This document shows positions 19,188 to 26,976 of a stretch of 64,000 nt of DNA, in pieces; the first letter of the stretch is position 1; the number at the start of each line of letters is the position of its first letter. The notes beneath the pieces are model-generated. The model was not told the DNA's origin, did not search any database, and saw only the letters and a program-made list of their open reading frames with translations. The stretch is from Haloterrigena sp. KLK7 (GTDB lineage Archaea; Halobacteriota; Halobacteria; Halobacteriales; Natrialbaceae): contig NZ_CP149787.1 in assembly GCF_037914945.1 (NCBI RefSeq), positions 2,666,001-2,730,000 of the forward strand. Reading direction: 5' to 3'. A program made the translations under genes and the position numbers.

Positions 19188-20426
19188 ATGGGAGTCGATT
19201 ACTCACAGCTACACGATCCGAACGCCGAGTACACGATGCGCGAACTCTCGGCAGAGACGATGGGTGTCACTCGCGAGCGCGGGGGCGGCCGCGACGTCGA
19301 GATCACGGACATCCAGACGACGATGGTCGACGGCAACTTCCCGTGGAACCTCGTGCGGATCTACACCGACGCGGGAATCGTCGGCACCGGCGAGGCCTAC
19401 TGGGGCGCCGGCGTCCCGGAACTGATCGAGCGGATGACGCCGTTCCTCGTCGGCGAGAACCCGCTGGACATCGACCGCCTGACCGAGCACCTCGTCCAGA
19501 AGATGTCCGGCGAGGGCTCGATCGGCGGCGTCACCGTCACCGCGATCGCGGGCATCGAGGTCGCGCTGCACGATCTGGCGGGCAAGATCCTCGAGGTGCC
19601 GGCCTACCAGCTGCTGGGCGGGAAGTACCGCGACGAGATGCGGGTCTACTGCGACTGTCACACCGAGGACGAGGCCGATCCCGAGGCCTGCGCCGACGAG
19701 GCCGAACGCGTCGTCGAGGAGCTGGGCTACGACGCCCTGAAGTTCGACCTCGACGTCCCCTCGGGCCACGAGAAGGACCGCGCGAATCGCCACCTCCGCG
19801 AGCCCGAGATCGAGCACAAGGCCGAGATCGTCGAGCGGGTCACCGAGCGCGTCGGCGACCGCGCCGACGTCGCCTTCGACTGTCACTGGACGTTCTCCGG
19901 CGGCAGCGCGAAGCGCCTCGCGAAGCGCTTAGAGGACTACGACGTCTGGTGGCTCGAGGACCCCGTCCCGCCGGAGAACCACGACGTGCAGACGGAGGTC
20001 ACGCAGTCGACGTCGACGCCGATCACCGTCGGCGAGAACGTCTACCGGAAACACGGCCAGCGCCGCCTGCTCGAGGAGCAGGCCGTCGATATCATCGCCC
20101 CGGACATGCCCAAGGTCGGTGGGATGCGCGAGACGCGAAAGATCGCCGATCTCGCGGACATGTACTACGTGCCCGTCGCGATGCACAACGTCTCCTCGCC
20201 CGTGGCGACGGTCGCCAGCGCCCACGTCGGCGCGGCGATCCCGAACTCGCTGGCCGTCGAGTACCACTCCTACGAGCTCGACTGGTGGGCGGACCTCGTC
20301 GAGGAAGACGTCATCGAGGACGGGTACATCGAGATCCCCGAGGAACCGGGGCTCGGCGTGACGCTCGATATGGACGCCGTCGAGGAGCACATGGTCGAGG
20401 GCGAGGAGTTGTTCGACGAGGCGTAA
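19188..20426 (+). CDS. gnaD: D-gluconate dehydratase (enolase superfamily)
   Basis: Dehydrates gluconate to 2-keto-3-deoxygluconate in the semiphosphorylative Entner-Doudoroff route of haloarchaea. The 412-residue protein has the mandelate racemase/muconate lactonising fold: an N-terminal capping domain (about 40-150), then a barrel with the base YDALKFDLDVPSG, metal ligands VAFDCHWTFSG, WWLEDPVPPEN and ITVGENVYRKHG, and the catalytic His in VAMHNVSSPVATVASAHVGAA. The KFDLD motif and the neighbouring KDPG aldolase favour gluconate; a related xylonate dehydratase exists in haloarchaea, so the substrate is not absolutely fixed. The gene's 3' end occurs twice more just downstream. Confidence 0.88.
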   Translation: MGVDYSQLHDPNAEYTMRELSAETMGVTRERGGGRDVEITDIQTTMVDGNFPWNLVRIYTDAGIVGTGEAYWGAGVPELIERMTPFLVGENPLDIDRLTEHLVQKMSGEGSIGGVTVTAIAGIEVALHDLAGKILEVPAYQLLGGKYRDEMRVYCDCHTEDEADPEACADEAERVVEELGYDALKFDLDVPSGHEKDRANRHLREPEIEHKAEIVERVTERVGDRADVAFDCHWTFSGGSAKRLAKRLEDYDVWWLEDPVPPENHDVQTEVTQSTSTPITVGENVYRKHGQRRLLEEQAVDIIAPDMPKVGGMRETRKIADLADMYYVPVAMHNVSSPVATVASAHVGAAIPNSLAVEYHSYELDWWADLVEEDVIEDGYIEIPEEPGLGVTLDMDAVEEHMVEGEELFDEA

Positions 20427-20539
20427 GCCGCGTCGAGCTCGGAAGGCGAGCATCGCGAGTCTTCCGTTGTTCGACGAGGCGTAAGCCGATGTCAAGTCAG
20501 CAAATCTTCGATTTGCGTTGTTTGACGAAGCGTAAGCCG
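20409..20539 (+). repeat. Three copies of the gnaD 3' end separated by hairpins
   Basis: A 22-bp unit (ttgttcgacgagg followed by cgtaagccg), which is the last codons and stop of gnaD, occurs at 20409-20430, again exactly at 20467-20488, and with two changes (c to t and g to a) at 20518-20539. The spacers contain inverted repeats: CGGAAG (20441-20446) with CTTCCG (20461-20466), and GCAAATC-TTC-GATTTGC (20500-20516). Each extra copy also repeats the stop codon in the same relative position. Confidence 0.85.
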
Positions 20540-20802
20540 ACGACCCTCCCGTCCCGACCTGTCCTCGAGAGTAGCGACCGACGACCGACCCCGCCGCAAC
20601 CGTGGTGTGCTATCGCACCGCGAGTTCGTCCTCCGGCCCGGAAGACGGCCTCTGGGCCGTCGGTTCCCACAGCGGCGAACTCTCGTCGCGCTCGGCGGCC
20701 GAACGATCGGCTCACGCCGTATCGATCGCGACCGAATCGATCCTGTGACCGGACCGAGCATATTTCACACTGACCGCGCAATCCGTGACGTACTGAACAC
20801 AC
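20540..20802. other. Gene-free gap before the TrmB-type regulator
   Basis: With the repeat tract this makes about 375 bases without a gene. A TATA-like run (gcatatttcac, around 20757-20767) lies roughly 40 bases before the regulator ATG. Nothing else is recognisable. Confidence 0.5.
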
Positions 20803-21861
20803 ATGGACGACGACGAGCTCGCGGACCTGCTCGAGCGATTCGGCCTCTCGGAGACGGAGACCGACACCTATCTCGCGATCCTCGAACGCGGGGAGTCGAA
20901 AGCGAGTACCATCGCCGACGCCGCCGACGTCTCCAAGCGCTACGTCTATAGCATCAGCGAGGAACTCGAGGAGCGCGGGTTCGTCGAGGTCGACGACCAC
21001 GCGGTGCCGACGGTGATCCGACCCGTCGAGCCCGAGACGGTCGTCGAGCGGCTCACGCGCAGCGTCGAGGAGATCGAACCGGAACTCGAGTCGCGGTTCA
21101 CGGCGACGGAGCGCTCCGGCGAGCAGTTCGAGGTGATCAAGTCCCGACAGACAGTGATCAAGCGGATCGAGGACCTGCTGGTCGGCGCGCAGACGGAGGT
21201 GACGCTCTCCCTGCCCGCGGAGGTCCTCCCGCGGATCCGCTCGACGCTCGAGGCGACGGTCGACCGAGGAGTGCTCGTCCTCCTCCTGCTGGGCGCGACC
21301 GAGGGCGATCAGGACATCGCGTCGCTGGCCGGGACGGCCAGTACGGTCCGCACCTGGGACGCGCTCGTGCCGACGATGGTGACGGTCGACGGCCGCCACG
21401 GGCTGCTCGCGCCGAGCCAGATCCTGACGTCGTCCGGGAGCGACACGCGGGCGATCGCCATCTCCCAGGAGCAACTCGCTCCCGTTCTCGCCGGCTCGTT
21501 CCTGGCGAACTACTGGCCGACCGCGGAGGAACGATACGTCACGACGCCGAACGGGCTCCCTCGTACCTACGAGGGGTTCCGGAACGCCGTCTTCCAGATC
21601 GCGCTCCACCGCGCGACGGACACGCGCATCGAGGCGACGGTCACCGGCTCGCCGGTCGGCGACCGGGACCTCCCGTCGTCGCTCTCCGGCGAGGTCGTCG
21701 ACGTCCGACAGAGCCTCGTCCGGCCGGTCTCCTCGACGATTCCAATCGAGAACGCGTTCGAACTCGAGGTCGACGGCGACCGATACACCGTCGGCGGTAC
21801 CGGCGCGTTCCTCGAGGACTACGAGGCGGAGTCGGTCACTATTCGCGCGCTCGAGGAGTGA
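20803..21861 (+). CDS. trmB: TrmB-family sugar-responsive transcriptional regulator
   Basis: A 352-residue regulator. The N-terminal TrmB winged helix (about 1-75) reads LLERFGLSETETDTYLAILERGESKASTIADAADVSKRYVYSISEELEERGFVEV. A helical linker (about 80-105) leads to a long effector domain (about 110-352) with FEVIKSRQTVIKRIEDLLVGAQTEVTLSLPAEVLP, matching the sugar-binding TrmB C-domain. In Halobacterium the TrmB homologue controls gluconeogenesis and related genes in response to glucose. Its place between gluconate dehydratase and KDPG aldolase strongly suggests it controls this pathway. I did not find a clear copy of the Halobacterium TrmB half-site pair (TACT and GAGTA with 7-8 bases between) upstream. 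Confidence 0.85.
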   Translation: MDDDELADLLERFGLSETETDTYLAILERGESKASTIADAADVSKRYVYSISEELEERGFVEVDDHAVPTVIRPVEPETVVERLTRSVEEIEPELESRFTATERSGEQFEVIKSRQTVIKRIEDLLVGAQTEVTLSLPAEVLPRIRSTLEATVDRGVLVLLLLGATEGDQDIASLAGTASTVRTWDALVPTMVTVDGRHGLLAPSQILTSSGSDTRAIAISQEQLAPVLAGSFLANYWPTAEERYVTTPNGLPRTYEGFRNAVFQIALHRATDTRIEATVTGSPVGDRDLPSSLSGEVVDVRQSLVRPVSSTIPIENAFELEVDGDRYTVGGTGAFLEDYEAESVTIRALEE

Positions 21862-22014
21862 CCGTCGCTCGATCCCTCCCCTGTCCCTCTTGTTTCGATC
21901 GTGAGTAAATTTCTTGCATCCGCGGCACGCACGTCTCGCTGTGATGGACCGTCTCACTAGCGGACGGATCGCGACCGAGTATCGAACGGTGACCGCGACG
22001 GGAGGGCTGGGCCG

Positions 22015-22665
22015 ATGACCGACGAGCGAACCGTCAGGGAACGGATCGTCGAGAGCGGCGTCGTCGCGGTCCTCCGCGGCGTCGACGAGGACCGGATCGT
22101 TCCGGTCGCACGGGCGATGCACGACGCCGGCGTCGATGCGCTCGAGATCACGGCGGACGGGACGCGCGCGGCCGAGAAGATCGCGGCCGTCGACCGGGAG
22201 CTCGGGGACGACGCGGTCGTCGGCGCGGGGACCGTCCTCGACGCGTCGACCGCCCAGTCCGCGATCGACGCGGGCGCGTCGTTCGTCGTCTCGCCCCACA
22301 CCGACCCGGACGTGGTGCGGACCTGCAACCGGCGCGGCGTCCTCGTCGCCCCCGGCGTCATGACGCCGACGGAGGCCGTGACGGCGATGGAGGCCGGCGC
22401 GGACCTCCTCAAGATGTTCCCCGCGTCGACGGTCGGGCCGGGTCACATCGGTGCGCTCGCGGGACCGCTGGGCGACGTCGACATTATTCCGACGGGCGGC
22501 GTCTCCCGGGACAACGTCGCGGACTTCTTCGACGCCGGCGCGGTGGCCGTCGGCGCCGGCGGCGCCATCGTCGACGACGAGGCGATCGCCGACGGCGATA
22601 TGGATCGGGTTCGCGAGACGGCCGCCTCGTTCGTCGAGGCGGTCGAGGCGGCGCGAAGCGAGTAA
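22015..22665 (+). CDS. 2-keto-3-deoxy-(6-phospho)gluconate aldolase
   Basis: Class I aldolase of the bacterial Eda type, 216 residues, cleaving KDPG to pyruvate and glyceraldehyde 3-phosphate. Key motifs: SGVVAVLRGVDED at the N-terminus, ALEITADGTRAAEKI carrying the catalytic Glu, VGAGTVLD, FVVSPHTDPDVVRTCNRRGVLVAPGVMTPTEA, and LLKMFPASTVGP with the Schiff-base Lys, then IIPTGGVSRDNVADFF and GAVAVGAGGAI. A good ribosome-binding-like stretch (ggaggg) lies about 10 bases before the ATG, unlike the leaderless neighbours, so translation is probably leadered. It completes the gluconate route with gnaD. Confidence 0.92.
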   Translation: MTDERTVRERIVESGVVAVLRGVDEDRIVPVARAMHDAGVDALEITADGTRAAEKIAAVDRELGDDAVVGAGTVLDASTAQSAIDAGASFVVSPHTDPDVVRTCNRRGVLVAPGVMTPTEAVTAMEAGADLLKMFPASTVGPGHIGALAGPLGDVDIIPTGGVSRDNVADFFDAGAVAVGAGGAIVDDEAIADGDMDRVRETAASFVEAVEAARSE

Positions 22666-22787
22666 TCGACCGCCGGCGGTCTCGGCACCCTCGGGAGTTC
22701 CGACGCCGTCGATCGCCACTCACGCGCGAGCGACCGTCGTGGACGGCTGCTGCTGGTGGCCGTTTTATCCCGTTCGTCGGGGTGGCA

Positions 22788-23954
22788 ATGGGCGTGACGC
22801 CAGATCCAGATCAGTGTACTCGCAGACGGATACTCGGCGCCGTCGGCGCGGCCGGGGCCGCAGCGGCGATCGGTCTCGGCGGTACCGGTGGCGGCACTGC
22901 ACAGAACGAAACCAACGAGTCGAACGCGACGGTCGGACAGGACGACGGTCCCGCCGTCGACAGTCCGTACACGGAGACGTATCGCAACACCATCGATTCC
23001 GTGGTTCTGGTCACCGTCTCCGGCACGGGCGGTCTCGGCGGCGGCGGTGGCGGCCTCGGCACGGGGTTCGTCGTCGACGATCAGCACATCGTGACCAACA
23101 ACCACGTCGTCCAGAACGCGAGCGAGGGCGGGATCGAAATCCAGTTCAGCAACCAGGAGTGGCGGACCGCGTCGGTCGTCGGCACCGACGGCTACAGCGA
23201 TCTCGCCGTCCTGCGCGTCGACGACATGCCCGACGTCGCCACCGGGCTCTCGCTCTCGGAGTCCGAGCCCGTGATCGGACAGGAGGTGCTCGCGATCGGC
23301 AACCCCCTCGGGTTCGACGCGTCGGTCTCGCAGGGGATCGTCAGCGGAATCAACCGTTCGCTCCCCAGCCCCACCGGGTTCTCGATTCCGGCCGCGATCC
23401 AGACCGACGCGCCGATCAACCCCGGGAACAGCGGCGGGCCGCTGGTGGGCCTCGAGGGAGAGGTGCTCGGCGTGGTCTTCGCCGGGGCCGGCCAGACCAT
23501 CGGCTTCGCGATCTCCGCGCGCCTCGCGAACCGGGTCGTCCCCGCGCTCATCGAGGACGGGACGTACGAGCACCCCTACATGGGCGTCGGGGTCCTCCCG
23601 GTCGGACCGGAGATCGCCGACGAGATCGGCCTCGAGGAGGCGAACGGCGTGCTGGTCGGCGAGGTCGTTCCGGACTCGCCCGCAGACGGCGTTCTCATGC
23701 CGGCCAGCGGCGCCAGTCCGAGCAGCGGCGACGTGATCATCGCCATCGACGGCGAGGAGATCCCGAATCAGGATCAGCTCTCGGCGTATCTCTCCCTCGA
23801 GACCTCGCCCGGCGACACGATCGAACTCGAGATCGTCCGCGACGGCGAGGAGCAGACCGTGGACCTGACACTCGAGGAGCGGCCGGACATCGAACAGCCC
23901 CGGACCACAGCGCCGAGCGGCCCGAGCGAACGACCGCCGACGAGGAACCCGTGA
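22788..23954 (+). CDS. Tat-exported HtrA/DegP-type serine protease
   Basis: Secreted or membrane-attached quality-control protease, 388 residues. The Tat signal reads CTRRRILGAVGAAGAAAAIGLGGTGGG, followed by a low-complexity acidic linker. The trypsin-like domain has the triad His in IVTNNHVVQ, Asp in GYSDLAVLRV and Ser in PINPGNSGGPLVG. One PDZ domain follows (about 275-370: YMGVGVLPVGPEIADEIGLEEANGVLVGEVVPDSPADGV). The C-terminus is a short Pro-rich tail. The ATG at 22788 is used; an in-frame GTG at 22782 is equally close to the Tat motif. Confidence 0.93.
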   Translation: MGVTPDPDQCTRRRILGAVGAAGAAAAIGLGGTGGGTAQNETNESNATVGQDDGPAVDSPYTETYRNTIDSVVLVTVSGTGGLGGGGGGLGTGFVVDDQHIVTNNHVVQNASEGGIEIQFSNQEWRTASVVGTDGYSDLAVLRVDDMPDVATGLSLSESEPVIGQEVLAIGNPLGFDASVSQGIVSGINRSLPSPTGFSIPAAIQTDAPINPGNSGGPLVGLEGEVLGVVFAGAGQTIGFAISARLANRVVPALIEDGTYEHPYMGVGVLPVGPEIADEIGLEEANGVLVGEVVPDSPADGVLMPASGASPSSGDVIIAIDGEEIPNQDQLSAYLSLETSPGDTIELEIVRDGEEQTVDLTLEERPDIEQPRTTAPSGPSERPPTRNP

Positions 23955-24111
23955 TCGACTGGCGACGGCAATCGATGACTGAACTCGGCTCGGTTCGGGC
24001 GGCGTTCGTCGGCTGCTACGAGGAATCCCGTTGGGTGTCGCCGCGGTGAACTGATCGATACCTCGAGCGACGATCGAGCGTGACCGCAGCTCGAGTCGGG
24101 TCGGCCGCCCC

Positions 24112-24309
24112 TCAGGTTTCGGTTTCTTCGGCCTCTTCGAGGTCCTCGAGGTCCTCCGCGTCCTCGCGGGGAGCGTTCTGTTTGCCGAGGTCGTCGTCGC
24201 CCTCGTCGACCTGGTCGGGGTCCTGATCGACGCGTTCCATCTCGTCCTCGATTTCGGCCTCTCGTTCCGCCTCGTACTCGTTCGCGCGGTCGGAGTCGTC
24301 TTCGGCCAT
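24112..24309 (-). CDS. Small highly acidic protein of unknown function
   Basis: A 65-residue protein, almost entirely charged: MAEDDSDRANEYEAEREAEIEDEMERVDQDPDQVDEGDDD and AEDLEDLEEAEETET. It has no hydrophobic core, so it is probably helical or disordered; the N-terminal half could form a coiled coil. The composition and the ATG context suggest a genuine haloarchaeal small protein rather than a shadow, but no family is recognised. It lies divergently upstream of secE and convergent with the protease gene. Confidence 0.55.
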   Translation of the reverse strand: MAEDDSDRANEYEAEREAEIEDEMERVDQDPDQVDEGDDDLGKQNAPREDAEDLEDLEEAEETET

Positions 24310-24408
24310 GACACTCGGAGTTCGCGCTCGAGCGGTTTGGTCGCCGGGCCGTCGAGTGCAACGTCAGAAGCTATCAGCGAACCGAATAGTCGGGAGACAC
24401 GAAAGACA

Positions 24409-24416
24409 GATAAAAG
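24409..24416 (+). promoter_or_regulatory. TATA box of the secE-spt5 operon
   Basis: The sequence gataaaag is centred about 28 bases before the secE ATG at 24441, consistent with a leaderless transcript. Confidence 0.55.
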
Positions 24417-24440
24417 ACGCCGCGCTGTGAACGCATAGAT

Positions 24441-24620
24441 ATGGACGTTCCGTACGACCTGACCTCGTACGTTCGGGTGTTGAAGATGGCGACGACACCC
24501 ACGACTGAGGAATTCCTCCAGGTATCGAAGATCGCTGGTGCAGGTGTGTTGCTCATCGGGTTGATGGGCTTCATCATCGGTGCGATTATGCTGTTCCTGA
24601 CCGGCGGCGGTGGTTTCTGA
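24441..24620 (+). CDS. secE: Preprotein translocase subunit SecE/Sec61-gamma
   Basis: Small clamp subunit of the SecYEG translocon, 59 residues. The sequence begins [20 protein letters not shown], continues with [11 protein letters not shown] and ends in one transmembrane helix, [19 protein letters not shown], then GGGGF. The amphipathic helix followed by a single C-terminal helix is the Sec61-gamma architecture, and [12 protein letters not shown] is its conserved surface helix. The stop codon overlaps the start of spt5 (TGATG), the classic archaeal secE-nusG/spt5 arrangement, implying coupled translation. Confidence 0.93.
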   Translation: MDVPYDLTSYVRVLKMATTPTTEEFLQVSKIAGAGVLLIGLMGFIIGAIMLFLTGGGGF

Positions 24621-25057
24621 TGGGCATCTACGCCGTCAAGACCACGGCCAGTCAGGAGCGCACCGTCGCGGACATGATCATCAACCGCGAGGAGCCGGAG
24701 ATCCACGCCGCGCTCGCGCCCGACTCCTTGACCTCGTACGTAATGGTCGAGGCCGAGGGGAACGCGGTGCTGAACCGCGTCCTCGAGGACATCCCCCATG
24801 CGCGGAGTATCGTTCCCGGAACCTCCGACATCTCGGAGGTCGAGCACTTCCTCTCGCCGAAGCCGGACGTCGAGGGGATCGCCGAGGGCGACATCGTCGA
24901 GCTCATCGCCGGCCCGTTCAAAGGCGAGAAGGCGCAGGTCCAGCGCATCGACGAGGGCAAGGATCAGGTTACGGTCGAACTGTACGAGGCGACGGTTCCG
25001 ATTCCGGTGACGGTTCGGGGCGACCAGATTCGCGTGCTCGATTCCGACGAGCGGTAG
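24620..25057 (+). CDS. spt5: Transcription elongation factor Spt5 (NusG)
   Basis: Processivity factor that binds the RNA polymerase clamp, with Spt4 as partner; 145 residues. The NGN domain (about 1-85) starts [20 protein letters not shown] and includes [28 protein letters not shown]. The KOW domain (about 90-145) reads [49 protein letters not shown]. Length and domains are typical for the archaeal protein. The start overlaps the secE stop. Confidence 0.95.
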   Translation: MGIYAVKTTASQERTVADMIINREEPEIHAALAPDSLTSYVMVEAEGNAVLNRVLEDIPHARSIVPGTSDISEVEHFLSPKPDVEGIAEGDIVELIAGPFKGEKAQVQRIDEGKDQVTVELYEATVPIPVTVRGDQIRVLDSDER

Positions 25058-25257
25058 CGAGTCGGTTCGCTCGGCGCGAACCCCTGGGTGAGCGCCGAGG
25101 ACGTTTTGTACTAAATTTTGCGAGGAGCGGTAGCCGAACGTGGAGAGGCCGACAATCGCTGGTGTCGTTACAAGGAGTACCGGCGGAATCGCCGTTTCGG
25201 CTCGACTACGACGGCGAGACGGACGGTGCTGTCGCTCGAGTCCGAACTCCGGATCGA

Positions 25258-25545
25258 CTACCGTTTGAGTTCCGTCGCGATCGCCTGCATATTCGCGACG
25301 TCCTCGATCTCCTCTAAGAGTTCCTCGCGTTTGCGGACGTCCTCGGAACTCGCGCCGTAAGCGCGGACGTACTCGGCGCGACTGTGTTCGGTGAAGGCGT
25401 GTCGAATCGCGAGGTAGCCGTCGGGAACGACGGTCCCGCAGACCTTACACTCCCGTCGTTCGTGTTCCGTCGCCTGATGGACAACGGTCGACTCGACCTC
25501 CTCGAACACCGCCCCGCAGCCGTCGATTCCGCATTCCCAGGCCAT
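25258..25545 (-). CDS. Haloarchaeal two-zinc-finger protein
   Basis: A 95-residue protein with two C2H2-like units: CGIDGCGAVFEEVESTVVHQATEH and CKVCGTVVPDGYLAIRHAFTEH, spaced as paired CxxC/CxxxxC and HxxxxH ligands. A C-terminal acidic helix follows (SSEDVRKREELLEEIEDVANMQAIATEL). Proteins of this shape are widespread in haloarchaea and may bind nucleic acid; no role is known. The start ATG precedes the first Cys by four residues. Confidence 0.8.
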   Translation of the reverse strand: MAWECGIDGCGAVFEEVESTVVHQATEHERRECKVCGTVVPDGYLAIRHAFTEHSRAEYVRAYGASSEDVRKREELLEEIEDVANMQAIATELKR

Positions 25546-25894
25546 TCACTATCACTGATGTATCGATCGGCCGGCCTAATGATCCTTTCGCAGCCGGCGT
25601 CTCGAGTCGCGAGCCGTCCGACAGGGCGTCACCACTGGACAGCGAGACTCGGCTCTGCCCGCGACGAATCGTTCGCGACTCCGTTCGTTCGACGCCGACC
25701 GCGTCCGGCAGCTCGTCCGGAACACGGTTTCCAGCCCCGCTACGCGTTCTGTGAGTACGATACCGCATCGTTTCGCCCGCTGTACGTCGCCGGCGAGACG
25801 ATCGCGATGTACGAGAGCGGGGACGCCATCGAGGTGACCGTCGCGTGGCCGGAAAATCAGAATTCATAACTCGACCGTCTCGAAAGAGGGTGAC
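25546..25894. other. 349-bp gap with possible frameshifted gene relic
   Basis: No intact gene. One frame ends in FCEYDTASFRPLYVAGETIAMYESGDAIEVTVAWPEN (to 25869), and another frame just before it reads RSFDADRVRQLVRNTVSSPATRSV. Joined by a frameshift near 25745 these would resemble the C-terminus of a small haloarchaeal sensor-like protein. The evidence is weak because the shift is not pinpointed and no start is seen. Confidence 0.3.
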
Positions 25895-26665
25895 GTGAGC
25901 GAGCGAGCACCAGCGGAGACGCGAATCGACTGTCACGTGAAGGTGCTCGACGACCGGGTCGTCGAGCGAGCCATCGACGCCGGGCTCGACGCGATCGTCT
26001 ACGCGCCCCACTTCACGCGCGTTCCCGAGATCCGCCGGGAAGCGGCCACGTACTCCACTGACCGGCTCCGCGTCATCCCCGGCCGCGAGGTGTTCACCGG
26101 GTCGTGGCACGAGCGGAAACACGTTCTCGCGATCGGTCTCGAGGAGCCGGTGCCGGATTTCATCCCGCTCGAGACGGCGATGGACGAGTTCGAGCGCCAG
26201 GACGCCGCCGTGCTGGCGCCCCACCCCGAGTTCGCGACCGTGGGCCTGACCGAGGCGGACCTGCGACGGTACGGGGATATCGTCGACGCCGTCGAAATCT
26301 TCAATCCGAAGCACTTCCCGTCGCACAATCGACGCGCCCGAGAAATCGCCGAGACGCTCGATATCGCGCCGTTTACGTCGTCGTACGCACACCTCCCGGG
26401 ATCGGTCGGCGTCGCCCACACCGCGTTCGACGCGGCGATCGACTCCGAGGCAGATCTCGTCGAGGCGCTCGCGGACGACGTCTCCAGACGGGTCGTCTAC
26501 CGCAACGGCGGTCGGCGATGGAAGACGATGGCCGCCGAACTCGCCCATCTCTGTTACGAGAACACCTGGGAGAAGGTCGACCGACTCTTCCTCTCGGGGA
26601 CGGAGCCGACCCATCCCCACCACATCGCCTACGACGGTCGGTTCGACGACGTGTCCGTCTATTGA
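25895..26665 (+). CDS. PHP-domain metal-dependent hydrolase
   Basis: A 256-residue protein of the PHP superfamily (phosphoesterase-type TIM-like barrel). Visible ligand segments: RIDCHVKV near the N-terminus (normally DxHxH, here DCHVK, so one His is altered), YAPHFTR, IPGREVFTGSWHERKHVLAIG with Glu and His, LAPHPEF, EIFNPKHF and YAHLPGSVG. Function might be a phosphatase or nuclease; the altered first motif leaves activity uncertain. It starts with GTG: gagggtgac just upstream provides a ribosome-binding-like sequence, and no ATG precedes the conserved start. Confidence 0.75.
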   Translation: MSERAPAETRIDCHVKVLDDRVVERAIDAGLDAIVYAPHFTRVPEIRREAATYSTDRLRVIPGREVFTGSWHERKHVLAIGLEEPVPDFIPLETAMDEFERQDAAVLAPHPEFATVGLTEADLRRYGDIVDAVEIFNPKHFPSHNRRAREIAETLDIAPFTSSYAHLPGSVGVAHTAFDAAIDSEADLVEALADDVSRRVVYRNGGRRWKTMAAELAHLCYENTWEKVDRLFLSGTEPTHPHHIAYDGRFDDVSVY

Positions 26666-26754
26666 GCGGCCGAGTGCGGACCGCGGGTATTGTGGTGTGG
26701 TAGCATTGTCACGCCGAACCACTACGCCGCTGGACGGGGTTTTCTCCGATGACC

Positions 26755-26964
26755 ATGGGAGACACAGTAAAGGTGATTCAGCTGACCGGTAACTCGACCG
26801 AATCGTGGGAGGACGCCGCACAGAACGCCCTCGACGACGCCGACGAGACGCTCGAGAACATCAGCGGGATCGAGATCGAGTCGCAGACGGCGGAGGTCGA
26901 GGGCGGAACGATCGAGGAGTACCGGACGACGCTGGACGTCGCCTTCGTCCTCGAGGGACGGTAG
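26755..26964 (+). CDS. Dodecin-family protein
   Basis: A 69-residue protein, length and pattern of dodecin, which forms hollow dodecamers that bind flavins: VKVIQLTGNSTESWEDAAQNALDDADETLENISGIEIESQTAEVEGGTIEEYRTTLDVAFVLEG (given in part). The Halobacterium salinarum protein sandwiches flavin with a Trp in its NVVWAEV strand. Here the matching strand is NISGIEI, so that Trp is Gly. The fold should be kept, but flavin binding may be weak, different or lost. The ATG at 26755 is preferred; 26749 would add two residues. Confidence 0.88.
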   Translation: MGDTVKVIQLTGNSTESWEDAAQNALDDADETLENISGIEIESQTAEVEGGTIEEYRTTLDVAFVLEGR

Positions 26965-26976
26965 GGCGCGGTCGAC

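Noticed and set aside
19100-22014. TrmB binding motif TACT-N7/8-GAGTA near the sugar genes
   Set aside because: Only isolated half-sites (tact, gagta) were seen, not the correctly spaced pair.
20497-22719. Very long antisense open frame (740 codons) opposite the TrmB and aldolase genes
   Set aside because: It is Arg/Asp-rich, has no recognisable domain, and overlaps two well-supported genes. Long antisense frames are expected at this GC content.
23975-24049. 24-codon frame MTELGSVRAAFVGCYEESRW... after the protease gene
   Set aside because: Too short, no promoter or conservation evidence, and it lies in the 3' flank of another gene.
22443-24314. Long minus-strand frame over the HtrA protease
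   Set aside because: It is a shadow of the protease gene; only its 5' part, in another frame, yields the small acidic protein at 24112-24309.
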